Program-made: the position numbers and the translations under genes | The notes under the pieces: model-generated | Databases searched by the model: none | The model's input: only the letters and a program-made list of their open reading frames with translations | What the model was told of the DNA's origin: nothing | Assembly (NCBI RefSeq): GCF_030463565.1 | Contig: NC_134643.1 | Span: forward strand, 78,427,721 to 78,491,720 | Source of the DNA: Pelecanus crispus | Taxonomy: Eukaryota; Chordata; Aves; Pelecaniformes; Pelecanidae | Length of the DNA: 64,000 bases | Reading direction: 5' to 3' | Shown: piece by piece, positions 50,611 to 61,900 of the stretch | Numbering within the stretch: position 1 is the stretch's first letter | Layout of the letters: each line of letters begins with the position of its first letter

Positions 50611-50697
50611 CATAGAATCATAGAATCGTTTAGGTTGGAAAAGACCTTTAAGATCATCCAGTCCAACCATTAACCTAACATTACCAAGTCCACCACT
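50611..50697 (-). mobile_element. CR1 LINE 3' fragment with octamer tail
   Basis: TTCATAGAATCATAGAATCG marks two copies of the CR1 3' octamer (reverse complement ATTCTATG), followed by about 70 bases of CR1 3' UTR. It is a very short 5'-truncated copy, nearly identical to that at 41,291. Confidence 0.9.
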
Positions 50698-50759
50698 AGA
50701 GTAGCAATTTCATGTTTCCTGGCTTGGTGGCTGGATTATTTATAATGAAAGTAAAAACT

Positions 50760-51631
50760 AGGAATCATTAAGATTGGAAAGGACCTCTAAGATCATCAGT
50801 CCAACCATCAACCCAACACCACCATGCCCACTAAACCATGTCCCCAAGCGCCACATCTACCTGTTTTTTGAACACTTCCAGGGATGGGGACTCCACCATC
50901 TCTCTGGGCAGCCTGTTCCAATGCTTGACTACCCTTTCTGTGAAGAGATTTTTCCTAATATCCAACCTAAACCTCCCCTGGCACAACTTGAGCCCATTTT
51001 CTCTCGTCCTGTTGCTAACTGCTTGGGAGAAGAGACCAACACCCACCTCACTACAACCTCCTTTCAGGTAGTTGTAGAGAGCAATAAGGTCTCCCCTCAG
51101 CCTCCTCTTCTCCAGGCTAAACAACCCCAGCTCCCTCAGCCGCTCCTCATAAGACCTGTGCTCCAGACCCTTCACCAGCTTCGTTGCCCTTCTCTGAACA
51201 CGCTCCAGCACCTCAATGTCCTTCTTGTATTGAGGGGCCCAAAACTGGACACAGTATTCCAGATGTGGCCTCACCAGCGCCGAGTACAGGGACACAATCA
51301 CCTCCCTGCTCCTGCTGGCCACACTATTCCTGATACAAGCCAGGATGCTGTTGGCCGCCTTGGCCACCTGGGCACACTGCTGGCTCATGTTCAGCCGGCT
51401 GTCGACCAACACCCCCAGGTCCTTTTCGGCCAGGCAGCTTTCCAGCCACTCTTCCCCAAGCCTGTAGCATTGCATGGGGTTGTTGTGACCCAAGTGCAGG
51501 ACCCGGCACTTGCCCTTGTTAAACCTCACACAGTTGGCCTCGGCCCATCGGTCCAGCCTGTCCAGGTCCCTCTGCAGGGCCATCCTACCCTCCAGCAGAT
51601 CAACACTCCCACCCAGTTTGGTGTCATCTGC
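50760..51631 (-). mobile_element. CR1 LINE, 5'-truncated, with intact end of the RT ORF
   Basis: On the minus strand an uninterrupted frame from 51583 to a stop at 50831 encodes 250 residues of the C-terminal part of the CR1 ORF2 protein. It includes [37 protein letters not shown] and [13 protein letters not shown], the classic CR1/Jockey thumb region. The 3' UTR follows to about 50,760, where the tail is eroded. The 5' end breaks at about 51,631. The endonuclease and RT catalytic parts are missing, so it cannot move by itself. Confidence 0.92.
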
Positions 51632-51642
51632 ATTGTTGCAAG

Positions 51643-51683
51643 TTGTTCTGTATTTTACTAATTTTGTTCTGTATTTTACTAAT
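51643..51683 (+). repeat. Tandem 21-base duplication beside CR1
   Basis: TTGTTCTGTATTTTACTAAT occurs at 51643-51662 and again at 51664-51683, exact. It begins 11 bases beyond the CR1 5' break. Confidence 0.85.
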
Positions 51684-52019
51684 TGTTAATGTTTACACAT
51701 GCCTAAAGTGGAATTTGTACTGTAAAGGTAGGCTCAGCTGCTAATTTCAGTTCCCAAAAGAACTGTTTAATAACACACTCCACTAAGCAATCATCAAGGC
51801 CAGTATTTTTAATTCACTTTCCCTTTCAGAAATGTGAAATTACGAAATGATTAATACTGTAATTGGAAGTTATCCTGCATTTCATAATACGTTATTGAAG
51901 ACGTGCACGGTCAACTTGATTTAAGTAATACATCCTAATTTTTCCTATCTATCTGTTAAATAGACCATCAAAATACCAAAAATAGAAAAAAAAGCTAGAG
52001 TTCAGCTGAAGCTTCTGGT

Positions 52020-52043
52020 CACACACACACACACACACACACC
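52020..52043 (+). repeat. (CA)n microsatellite
   Basis: About eleven uninterrupted AC units in the convergent intergenic region. Confidence 0.9.
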
Positions 52044-53326
52044 ACGTAACCTTTCCCTGCTTGTTTGTACACAATGCCCTAGCAAATACTGTTCTCTCCT
52101 ATTTCCTAAAGCTTTCAGTACCCCTTACAAAGAGCAAACGAAGCAAGCATACGTTTTCCGCGCACCCTGCAGGTACCTTGCACAGGCAGCACGATGTTGT
52201 GACACGACCGGACCTATTTTAATAAGCCAAAGCTCGGTTACAGAAGCCAACCCCATGGATTTGGTGCTAAGGCCGTTCCGAGTGCCACCTCGAGCACTGC
52301 AGGCACGGAGGACGGTGCTGGAGGCAGCGGGTGCTCCCCCCGCAGCCAGCCAGCCCAGGGGCCTGCCACCAGCCCTCACCCATCCAACGACAGTCGGAAC
52401 TGGGAAGCTCTTTCCAGGAGGGCTCGGGACAACCTGCTCCTCTCCAGCTCATCTCCTGCTGCCAGAAAACGTACAGGCTGACAAAGCACCGTCAAGAATA
52501 TGGAGAGAACTGAAGTACCGGCGTTCAAATCCTCCTCCCCAGGACTCTGTTACGGCAGCATTCACCCTGTGCAAAGGTGCCCCCAAAAAGATCTTTCCAC
52601 AAAGTTTCCAGCGCTGCTGGTTTCTGCTTCGTCAAGAGAAGTCATTCATTCAACCTACGCAGCCTCACAGGCTGACAGAAAAAAAAAAAAAAAACCCAAC
52701 AGGGATGACAAAAGCCCTGCACCTCTGGGGAGGTGGGGAATTTTGTTAAGCTTTTTTTTTTTTTTTTTTTTTTTTTTTGCAGTGAAACATTTCTTGTGCA
52801 ACTTAGCACAACCAGTGTGGCACTGGACAACTGGTGGGAAAATTGCTTCCATCCACCTGTGGACTATAGGCCAGTAATGATGCACCCCACAGCATTAAAA
52901 AAACCAAGAAAAGATTTATAGTTTATTTATAGTTTAACCTGAAGAAAATCATGTTCCTAATAACATCTTCTGCCTTATCCGGCTGCTACCTGGCAATATG
53001 GACGCAGAATAAAAAGAATTTTACACAGATGAACGTCCCGCAAGTCAGTTGTGTTAGAAAACCAGAACATCAACGTACCGAAAGCCGTACCAACTGGATG
53101 GCTCCTCTAAACGCACCCTCAAGCCTAGCGCAGAGCCCTCCACAACCCGGAGCCAACAGCCCGGTTCTACCCCCATATCCATGCAGAAGATGCCTGCACC
53201 AAGCAGCCAAAGCTACCAACTTTAACTTAGCCCCCCCCCAAAAATTAAAAAAAATAAAAAAAAAAAAAAAAAGAAGAGGGGAAGTTGCTTGCAGGACTGA
53301 GGCCAAACAGGCGGCTATTTGGTGTG

Positions 53327-53332
53327 TTTATT
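53327..53332 (-). terminator. MCAT: Candidate MCAT polyadenylation signal
   Basis: TTTATT on the plus strand (AATAAA on the minus strand) lies about 220 bases past the MCAT stop. Another at 52922-52927 would give a 630-base UTR. Confidence 0.4.
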
Positions 53333-53553
53333 GGCAGTTTTGCAGTCCCCACACAGATGGAAGAGCCAGACTGCTCTCCCCACCCACACCTGAGGCACAC
53401 AGGGAAGGAAAACGTTCATTGCGATTACGCGCACGGTGCTCTTTTCATCATGAGAAGCCATGAATGTTTTAAGACTTCCTCTTTTGGGAGCACCAAGTTA
53501 TTTTTAAGTTAGGCAGAAAAACCAAGTTGCATGGATTTTTCTCAAAAGGCTAC

Positions 53554-53976
53554 TTAGGTCTCTGCTCCTTCCTCATCTTCCAGAGCATCTACATGGTTAT
53601 ATTGTTTCCAGGCCTTTAAATTACATTTTTTGAGAACAGCTCCCAGTTGCTTCCCGGGCCCCACTTCGTACGTGTAAGGAAATTCCGTTCCTTGCTTTCT
53701 TTCGTATACAGAATGCATGGTCTGTTCCCACATAACAGGTGAAACCACCTGCTTGACTAACAGCTTCTGAATGTGCTTTGAGTGCATGTACTTTTTGCCA
53801 TCAACATTGGAATAGACACAGACCAGCGGTTTCTGAATCTCAATCGATTTTAGGACTTCAGCCAATGGCTCTACTGCTGGTTCCATAAGTCTGGTATGAA
53901 AAGCCCCACTGACTGGAAGCATTTTTGTACGTGTAAAATAATATTTTCGGGCATTCTCCTGCAAAAACTCCAAAGC
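53554..53976 (-). CDS. MCAT: MCAT exon 4, catalytic histidine and C-terminus
   Basis: The acceptor TTTTATAG precedes 53976 and the stop TAA is at 53556-53554. It codes for residues 253-392. It includes MLPVSGAFHTRLMEPAVEPL with the catalytic His, and FPYTYEVGPGKQLGAVLKKC. The last dozen residues are acidic and differ from mammals. Confidence 0.96.
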   Translation of the reverse strand, partial: ALEFLQENARKYYFTRTKMLPVSGAFHTRLMEPAVEPLAEVLKSIEIQKPLVCVYSNVDGKKYMHSKHIQKLLVKQVVSPVMWEQTMHSVYERKQGTEFPYTYEVGPGKQLGAVLKKCNLKAWKQYNHVDALEDEEGAET

Positions 53977-55616
53977 CTATAAAAGAGAGAGAGAAGTGAG
54001 AGTCTTGCATGACAAAGGTTTACTCAGTCACCCCACAAGAACCACCTCATCAGACTTATTGTGATAAAGGGATGCCTTTCCCTACCCAACAGCTGAGCGC
54101 ACGCTGGAAAACAACCCCCAAGGATTAAATACTTTTGTTTGGACAGACTAAGGCCGTACGTAACTTCCACACAGAAATGCAAAGGAAAAGTTTTAAAACA
54201 TGAACTGTTAAATTCAACTACAGGGATAGTTATTCTGAAGCAATACCTGTAAGTGTCCTGCAATGACTCTGCTGTCTGGAAACAAATAGTTTGAAATTTC
54301 ACACACGGGGTTTTCTATACCCAGCGATTCACAGTGTTTACGGGCTTCCAAGCAGGCAAATTTGTAATTTGCCTCTCGCCGACCGACAACTGATAGCATT
54401 CCACTGGGGACGGCTTCCGACGCCTTTTGCATGGCTTCGGCACGCACTTTCACCGCGTACAGCGCTAAGGAGAAAAACAGAGACGCTCGGTAAATATAAG
54501 CCCCGAGAAAACACCCGTTAAAGGCGCCTTGCATCTGCGCGCAAGAAAGGGTGGCTGTTCACTCTCACGAAACGTCAATGCTTTTAATGCTGTACTACAC
54601 ATATTAAAGTGAACGGTGGAAGTAGGAAGGAAAATATATCCTCTGATTTAAAAAAAAAAAAAAAAAAAAAAAAGGCGGGAGGGAAACAGCAGTAACAGGT
54701 GATGCTTTGGAAAAAGCACGGGGGGGGTGTGCGGGGGGGGGGGGAAGCACGGGGGGGGGCGTGCGGGGGGGGGGGCCGGGGGCAGATCCTACTGGGGGTT
54801 CAGCACATTTCCCGGGCACCTTCGGCAAAGCCCAGGGCTCCAGCGAAGACCAGCGCCGCGAACTCCCCCACGCTGTACCCCGCCGCCGCCACGCAGCTCT
54901 CCACCACCTGCACGGAGACAGACCCGAGGCCACGCATCAGCCGGCTCCCGCCGGGGACAGCCCCCCACAGGCCGCCGGGGACGCCCCCCCCCCACAGGCC
55001 GCGGCGCCCCGTCCCGCCTCCCCCAGCCCCCGGGGGCCGCCGAGGCCATGCGGGAGCCGAGGCCTCGCAGCCGCCCGGCGGGGCCCAGGCCCAAGGCGGG
55101 CCCGGCCTCCCCCCAAGAGGCCCCGCCGGCCCCGCCGCCCTCCCCGCTCCCCGCCGCGCCCCTCACTTTAGGCTGCCGGTGGTTGAGCTTCTCCACGGCG
55201 GCCAGGGAGGCGACGAACACGGCGGGCTGGCAGTGCCGGGTGCGGTCCAGCTCGTCCCGCGGCCCCTCCAGGCAGAGGGAGAGCAGGTCGTAGCCCAGCA
55301 CCTTCTCGGCCAGGCGGTACATGTCCCGCACGCCGGGGTACCGCAGCAGCCCGCGGGCCATCCCCACGAACTGGCTGCCCTGCCCGGGGAAGAGCAGCAC
55401 CGTGCCCTCCCGGGGGGACGGCCGCTCCCGCCTCGCCGCCGCCGCCGCCGCGCCCGGCTCCTCGTCCCCCACCGAGCTCCGCAGCAGGTCGCTCAGGGTC
55501 GCCGCCCGGTCCCCAGCGCCGGGGCGGGAGCTGCCCCGCCGCCGCGGTGCGCCGCGGAGGCCGCCGCGCCCGCTGCAGCCACCAAGCCGCCATGGCGCCG
55601 CGGCCCAGCTGCCCAT
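53554..55616 (-). CDS. MCAT: Malonyl-CoA:ACP transacylase, mitochondrial (4 exons)
   Basis: MCAT moves malonate from CoA to mitochondrial acyl carrier protein, the extender step of mitochondrial type II fatty acid synthesis that feeds lipoic acid formation. Minus-strand exons are 55616-55167, 54907-54820, 54464-54247 and 53976-53554. Joined they encode 392 residues; human MCAT is 390 as I recall it. Catalytic features are present: FPGQGSQ (76-82), GYSVGE with nucleophile Ser162, Arg187 in KVRAEAMQ for the malonyl carboxylate, and His279 in VSGAFHT. The first 40 residues are Arg/Ala/Gly-rich without acids near the start, as expected of a mitochondrial targeting peptide. The ATG at 55616-55614 is the first true ATG in this frame; a different frame has an ATG at 55593. 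All four exons keep frame. The family is certain. Confidence 0.97.
54247..54464 (-). CDS. MCAT: MCAT exon 3
   Basis: It runs from CTCCTTAG| to CTTACAG|GTATTG and codes for residues 180-252. It includes LYAVKVRAEAMQKASEAVPS and GIENPVCEISNYLFPDSRV. Confidence 0.96.
54719..54782 (+). repeat. G-run cluster in MCAT intron 2
   Basis: Five runs of 5-12 G separated by short spacers (GCACG, TGTGC, AAGCAC, CGTGC) form an imperfect minisatellite and a strong G-quadruplex candidate on the plus strand (C-rich on the MCAT sense strand). It starts about 40 bases inside the intron after exon 2. Confidence 0.8.
54820..54907 (-). CDS. MCAT: MCAT exon 2, nucleophile exon
   Basis: It runs from CGTGCAG| to GCCGAAG|GTGCCC, 88 bases, and codes for VVESCVAAAGYSVGEFAALV and on to GALGFAE. 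The Ser in GYSVGE is the acyl-enzyme nucleophile. Confidence 0.95.
55167..55616 (-). CDS. MCAT: MCAT exon 1
   Basis: Codes for residues 1-150: targeting peptide, Ala-rich linker (about 55-61), then GTVLLFPGQGSQFVGMARGL and HCQPAVFVASLAA. It ends CCTAAA|GTGAGG. It is strongly GC-rich because it lies in the CpG island. Confidence 0.94.
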
Positions 55617-55849
55617 GGCCGCCGCCCGCCCGCCTGCGCCGCCGCCGCCGCGCCCCGCGTTGCCACGGGAACCGGGCGGCCTCCGCCGGCAACCACCCCC
55701 TGCGCCGGGCGCCGGGAGGGAGGGGAAGGAGGGAGGATCGGCCGGCAGCCCCGGCGCTCGCCGCCCTAGGCCCGGCCTGCGCCGCGCCGCGCCGCTCCTC
55801 CCGCCCGGCGCCGGAGGTCCCTCCCGGGGGAGGGCGGGCCCGGGCGGCG

Positions 55850-55916
55850 CTGGGGGCGGGCGCCGCCGCCTCACGGCAGAGGAGGCGCGACGGGCGGCGG
55901 CGGCGCAGGAGCGGAG
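55850..55916 (+). other. TSPO: Candidate TSPO non-coding exon 1
   Basis: A plus-strand donor, GCGGAG|GTAACG, ends at 55916 inside the shared CpG island. It would splice 7 kb to the TSPO acceptor at 62919. TSPO has a non-coding exon 1 in mammals. The 5' end is an estimate. Confidence 0.5.
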
Positions 55917-58900
55917 GTAACGCCGGGGCTGCCCTGCACCCCCGGCACTGCCGGACAGGGCGGGCCGGGCCGGGAGAGCCCGCGGGGGCCGCGTCCTGCC
56001 GGGGCCGCGTCCTGCCGGGGCCGCCCGTCCCCTCCTCGCCCCGGGTAGCCCCTGCGTGGCTCCCGGTGCCCCCGGAGCGGTGCCGCAGGGCGGGCCGCGG
56101 GCTGGCGGAGGAGTTGGGGGGGGGGGGGGGGTCGCGCTGTGGCGAGCGCGGAGCCGCCGGCGGTGGCCCTGCGCGCCCCGGCCGGCAGCACCCGCGGGGC
56201 CGGCCCGGGGGCATCGGCAGCCGCTGCTGCATTCGCGGGGCCGGGCCGCTTTTCCGTGCCGGCATTTGGCATAGAGAGTGTTTTGTTTTGTGGCTTTTTT
56301 TTTTTTTTTAAGGGGAAAAAAAAAAAAAGGGAACTAAACAAGGAAGCTTACTATTACTTTTGGGTTTGCATATAAGTTTTCCAGTGGTTCAGGCGGCTGC
56401 GCGGCTCCCAGTCAGGCCCGCTGACCGAGGAGCGGGCACCGCGCTTTACTCCTCGGGGCTCACGGGGACCCGCGCTTCTGCCGCCTTGCACAACGCGCTT
56501 TTGCTCCCTGCGCTCCAGTGGAGATGATTTCAGGCTGCTATTTACGTAAAGGCATTTTCTTTCGGTGTCGCTGTAATTTGCTTTTAATTGGATATTTCCT
56601 TAGGGGCGAAAGAACGGGCCTGTTTGGTGGTGGTTTTTTTTTTTTTTTTCCCCCCTTCTGAATTTCTAAGTAACGCTTATAAATCGGCACAAAATGCACT
56701 TTACTGATTTCACCATTCAATAGCAGGATTATTTAAAAAAAAAAAAAAGTGAAAGTTGCCGTGCCAAAGGCGCAGTTGTTGCAACGACTTTGCATCACTT
56801 AAGGTTATGAAACAGTACCAAGCAGCGAGTCGGACTGCTTCACAGAGCAGTGTAATAAACCAGATTGCATTAGTTTAACTGGGCAGAAGGAGTATGGATC
56901 AGAAGGACTTTTTATTTGGGCCGATTCAAAAAGGTCACAGTGAGCAGACTTTGCTCACTTTGGGAATCTATCCTGTGCTGCTCCGTAAGATGCTTTCCTT
57001 CATTTTTGGCAGCCTCCAGGTAAAATCCCTGGGAAAGCCAGCGAGCTTCTCAACTTAGCTGAAATATATGGGATATATATGACATATATAATTGGCTACA
57101 TCCCACTCTGTGGCTGCCTCTACCTGTAATGTAAGCAGTAATACTTCTTGTGCTAAGCTGGGAGGAGATGCTGGGTGGCAAGTTACCAGCGGGGCCAACT
57201 GAGGTGGTACCTCAGGGAAAGCTGAGAGCCACTGCTGCTCTGGCTGCGCTTAGCTCGTGCGCTGGAGCTTTTGGGCACCCTTACTACCAGCTGCCCCACC
57301 AGCCCCGAGAGCAAGGTGCGTCCCTTTTGCGTTAGGCCGTCAGATTACAGTTCACCCTACCGGACACCCGTCAAGCCCTGGGAACGTTCGCGGTTGTGAC
57401 CTTCACCTTTGATGGTTTCAGAGGCAAAGCCCAGGGTAAAGTCTGGTTCCTGCAAACAACCGCAGCGGCCCAGGTAGTAACACTGCGGCTGCGAGCGCAC
57501 CTCAGCACTCCCCCATTTTATCTTTGGTTTGCCATAAAGGGTGGAGACCACTTGTAAAGTGCTTGAGACTTACCAGTGCTGACACCTCCTGAATGTCCCA
57601 CTGCTATTAAAGCTTCCCTTGGATGTAGCACTTACTATGTTTTTACCCTGTTAAAAGAATACCTGGCAAGCTGAAAAGAATCTGGCCTAGGCAGCACTTA
57701 AGCTAGAAATATCCAAGAGAAACTTGGCTGTTAAGAACAGATGTGGATGATGCTTTCCAAGTGAGTGGACTAAGAAGAAAAACCTGCAGCAGGAACTTGG
57801 GTAGCTGTTTGGAAGGAAGGTAGTCAAAGGGATGTTTTGTCTTTCAAATATGCTGCGTGCAGAGGACTTTATACAAACATAAATGGGGAAAATTAGAAGA
57901 GATTGAGCAGCAACTGGCAAATTACCACCTGGGAAGATTTTGTTCGAGTGTACATTTCAGTTCCCAGTATGTGAATCTTCAATAAATCATAGATTTATTT
58001 GCACAACTTGTGCTCTGCCATTTTAAAAGAAGTGTAACCTGGGCAGTGAGATCTGTTGTCTCTAAACTTGATGAGTACACCTCACGTTATATCCTTAAAT
58101 AAATACCCTAATTTTTATTTTTAGTTATAAATACATATTATAAATCTATACTATACACTTATTTGGTAGCTATTTATATTGAATTTCTATTATATAATAT
58201 ATACTGTTTTAAGCTTCTCCATTACTTGAGATTAGATAATGAAGATAAGACTGCTTTTTTTGTGGTAGCTGTATTCTGTGTCACAGACTGTGATATAACT
58301 TGTGTTTTTAGTGTTGCAGTTTCCCAGGAGTTAAAGCCACAACAGACATAAATAGTTTATCAATGTATGTTGAGTATGCACCCCTTATTTCTTCAGACAG
58401 CTATCTCGGGAAAAAGCCTTTTCCCCAGGGAAAATTTGCGTGCCGCCTCTCAGACCTGGTAGGGTAGGACCTTATACAAAAATATACTGTAGAGGATGAG
58501 AGTATGTATCTTGGGGGACCCCCCTTCAATAGTATGTTCACAGCTTTGTCAATCTACCTCAAAACAGCGGGGACGAGAAACCCCAGAACCACATGGGTGA
58601 TTTAGCCCTGCTGAGAGATGTTCCTTTGTGGTTTTAATGCAATAGCTGTAATTTAAGCCCTGTGTGATTGGGTAGCCAGCACTAAGTTGCACAAGAAAGG
58701 GATTATTCTGAGGTTCATCAGAACACAGGTAAGAAAATGCCATGAAAGTCGTTGCCCTTTGCTTCCTTCTCCCCCCCACTGGCCGAGCTCTCCCTAGGAG
58801 TGCCCAGAGAAGGGGAAGGGACCCACCTGCCTTTCAGAGAGACCTGCTCAAAGCAAAGAAGTGGTTTAGTTCATTTTTCATCAGGCTGAAGCAAGCCAGC

Positions 58901-61900
58901 TCCTCTGTTGTGATATATCTGGTGTGTCATCCCCCCACCCCCATAGCGCACCCCATCCGTTTTTTGGGTGCACAATGTTTTTTTCCAGAAAGAGGAGGAC
59001 ACAGAAAGCTCCTGTTTGATTTTCTGCATGTTACACCACCACAGAGAAACAACCTGCAAAAAGAGAGAAGCCCAGTAGGCAGCAAGTTCCAGTACTGGGG
59101 TTTTTTTTTTTCTTCCCCCTTCATTTCTCCTGTTACTTTATGTAGCTAGAACCATCTTTGGACAAGTCAGATGTTTTGAATACCTAGAAAAATTATTTTA
59201 ACACGTTTGTAAAACAAACTGTCCTGCTGCAGCCCTCACTGCACTGCTGAAACTGCCTGAAGTCAGACTAGGGCTAAACAGAAAATGGGCAGGATGATGA
59301 AGAAAATGTTGCAGGGCAGAGATAAGAGGTGGAAACAGAAATAAACAAATTAAGTGTGTGTGGGGAGAAAAGATTTCCAACTGTGGTGATTCTTAGAAGC
59401 AGGTATCTGCTGGGCATGCTGCAGATATCATCCACAGACATGCCGGTTTCTTCAGTATGAAAATCGGCGTGCAAGAATATTGTGCAACCAGATCTCACCC
59501 TGAAGTGGAGCTGGGATATGATTGGGAAAGTAGTAATTATTTCTAGGTTGTGTAATATAGATGCAGCCAGAGGGGCTGTGTTAGCAAGCCTGTGCTGTGT
59601 AAATTATCACCAAGTAATTTCAGGATTATCAGCTACACACTAAAAGGAAGTCAGGCCACTAATCCTTTATATGCTCTGTGATTACATTACTTTCAAAAAC
59701 TGTACCGGCCATTCTGTAAACGTTGCATGGATCTCGTGCTGCAGAGCTAACCAAACGCACGCTACGGCACTGACTGAATGCACAAACTCTCCAGTGCATC
59801 CCTAGGCCAAGTAACCAGAGGAAGATGGATGTGGCTTCTTCCAAAATCAACTAGTGCTGCTCCTGGAGTTAGCTACTGCTTTTTATGGGAAATTGATACT
59901 AGTATTTCATTTATTGGGAATTAAAATACAGGAACTCCCACTGCTGATGGATAGCTACAGTCTGCTAGGCCGAGCCTACTAGCACATTCTGATCGTGCTG
60001 CGTGGCTTTGTTCCTCTTTCTCCTTGGTACTATGCAAGAGAGATTATTTTGCCATGCTTGGGAAGTCCTGAGAAATACTATTGGAAAACATAGCATATAA
60101 TTAGTAGTAATAGTAGTCAAAAGACTGGGACACCAACATTCAATTCAAGCCAGTAGATTCAATCTCTTCACTTCTATTTCTTCCCCTCTCCTGTTCATGC
60201 ACAGCTTCACTTTCCCTGCTTCTTTGCTTTGTGCCTTCCCCATTTCGGTTTGCCTGCCTGATTTTTTCTCTCTCGTCACTTAAGTATTATTTCAGTGTTC
60301 TTCCTCCAACATGCAGAGGGACAGACATGTAGCGACATCATTTATTCACTGACGACTGCAGCAGAGCAGTGTTTTTCCAATTTGATAGCATTTAGCACTT
60401 CCAGCTTGCAGAACACTTTCAGACTTTCTTCCCTGGGGAGAAGCTGACAGAACCCCTGACAAAGTCCAGTTGCTTAATACCTGCAGGAAACCACCCTGAT
60501 ACTGTACGTCCAAATAAAGCATAAACCCCTTTGGGTCCTTGCTTATCACTTTAAAAAAAAAAAAAAAAAACATATTAGCATTTGACAGCCACACTGGAGC
60601 TGCACAGATGACCAGCACTTTACAGCATGTGTAGAGAACTAAGCCTAGTGTTCTCTCTGTAGGCAAAGCAAGAGCAACCGGGTTAAGCATTAGTGAGATC
60701 CTAGTAACTTTACATTTCTCACTTAACCTTTGGGAATTACTTATCTGAAGGCAACCAAAGAGAATCATTGTGCTTGGAGCTCTTGTTCTCATTACACCTT
60801 GTTGCTCCTGCACATAGCAATTCCTTCACATCCCAGTAAAAGCAGAGCCTTTCATGCTGTCTGTATGGGCAACAAGTAGGGCATACTGCAGCTGACAGCC
60901 TGCTCCCTCAGGAAAGTAACCATACCGATCTAGGCATAGGAGAACACGTTAAGTCCTTTGCTCCATTTAAGACACTCCCTGGTAAATAGCAAGTAGAATC
61001 CATTAGGCAGGAAGTATGGCAGCAATGACTACAGCAATGAGCTATGCAGATTTTTTTTTCCTCCCTTCCTTGTTGTCCATCCTCCACCCAAGACCTAATC
61101 GATACTATTCCAGCAGACTAGCACATCGTTCTCCCACTTCTTCTCCCCAACCTTAATTCTGAATTCTTCCCTGCTTAGTTTTTCTTTCACTTGTTCATTC
61201 TTTTATTCTGTTTTTGACTTCTGGCTGTTGTACCGCTTTTGTCTGCTGCCTTTTTTGTGTGCATTCCTACTCGTTGCCCTCCCACGACTCTCCCGAGGCA
61301 TGCCCGCAGCCCAGCAGCCTACATGCCCTTTCTTGTTTACTCCTTACAACCTTTCTAATCCTGCATGCTTTACCAGTCCCTCCACACTCTGTTTTGCCTT
61401 CAAAATTCCACTCTGCTTTTATCACCAAGATTTTTCTTGATCCTATGCAATCTGACTTGTGGTCCCAGCCACTGAACTCTCTTCATTAAATCTGCATAAC
61501 TGTAAGGGCAGACCCCTGAGAACAGGGACAAAAACCATGATGCAAGAGAGTGCCCTTGCTGGCCACACTTATACCTGTTCTCCAAACAGAAATCCACTGT
61601 ACCAGCAGAACTGTGACAATGCAACGTCATCTGCACGCCATTTCCTATCAGTTCAAGCACATCTGTTACAAGTGGGATTTCCTCTTCCCACTCCCTGCCT
61701 CCTCATCCCACCAGTCACGACTAGCAATAAAAACTTTTACACACAGGCCAAGACAACAGCCTAGTCGATAAGGCACTTTTCTTGACCAGCCTCTGAAATG
61801 CTGGTTGCTCTAAAACTTTTCCTCCTGGGGCTTCCACAGTTGCTCTTTCCCCACTGCTGCAATCTCTCTTATGATTCCTTCCTGCTGTCTCCCCCTCCTG

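Larger units (their letters stand above)
48999..52921. other. Convergent intergenic region between BIK and MCAT 3' ends
   Basis: No host gene recognised. It contains two CR1 insertions, a 21-base tandem duplication and a CA microsatellite. Confidence 0.55.
54790..56520. promoter_or_regulatory. Bidirectional CpG island, MCAT and TSPO
   Basis: About 1.7 kb of very GC-rich, CpG-dense sequence covers MCAT exons 1-2 and the presumed TSPO exon 1. The MCAT ATG (55616, minus) and the plus-strand donor at 55917 are only 300 bases apart, so both starts must share a short core promoter. No TATA box is apparent. Confidence 0.75.

Noticed and set aside
50774-51661. 295-residue plus-strand open frame
   Set aside because: It is antisense to the CR1 reverse transcriptase tail, which is the real coding sense.
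54699-55769. 356-residue plus-strand open frame antisense to MCAT
   Set aside because: It is a shadow of MCAT exons 1-2 and GC-rich introns. The MCAT frame carries all the conserved motifs.
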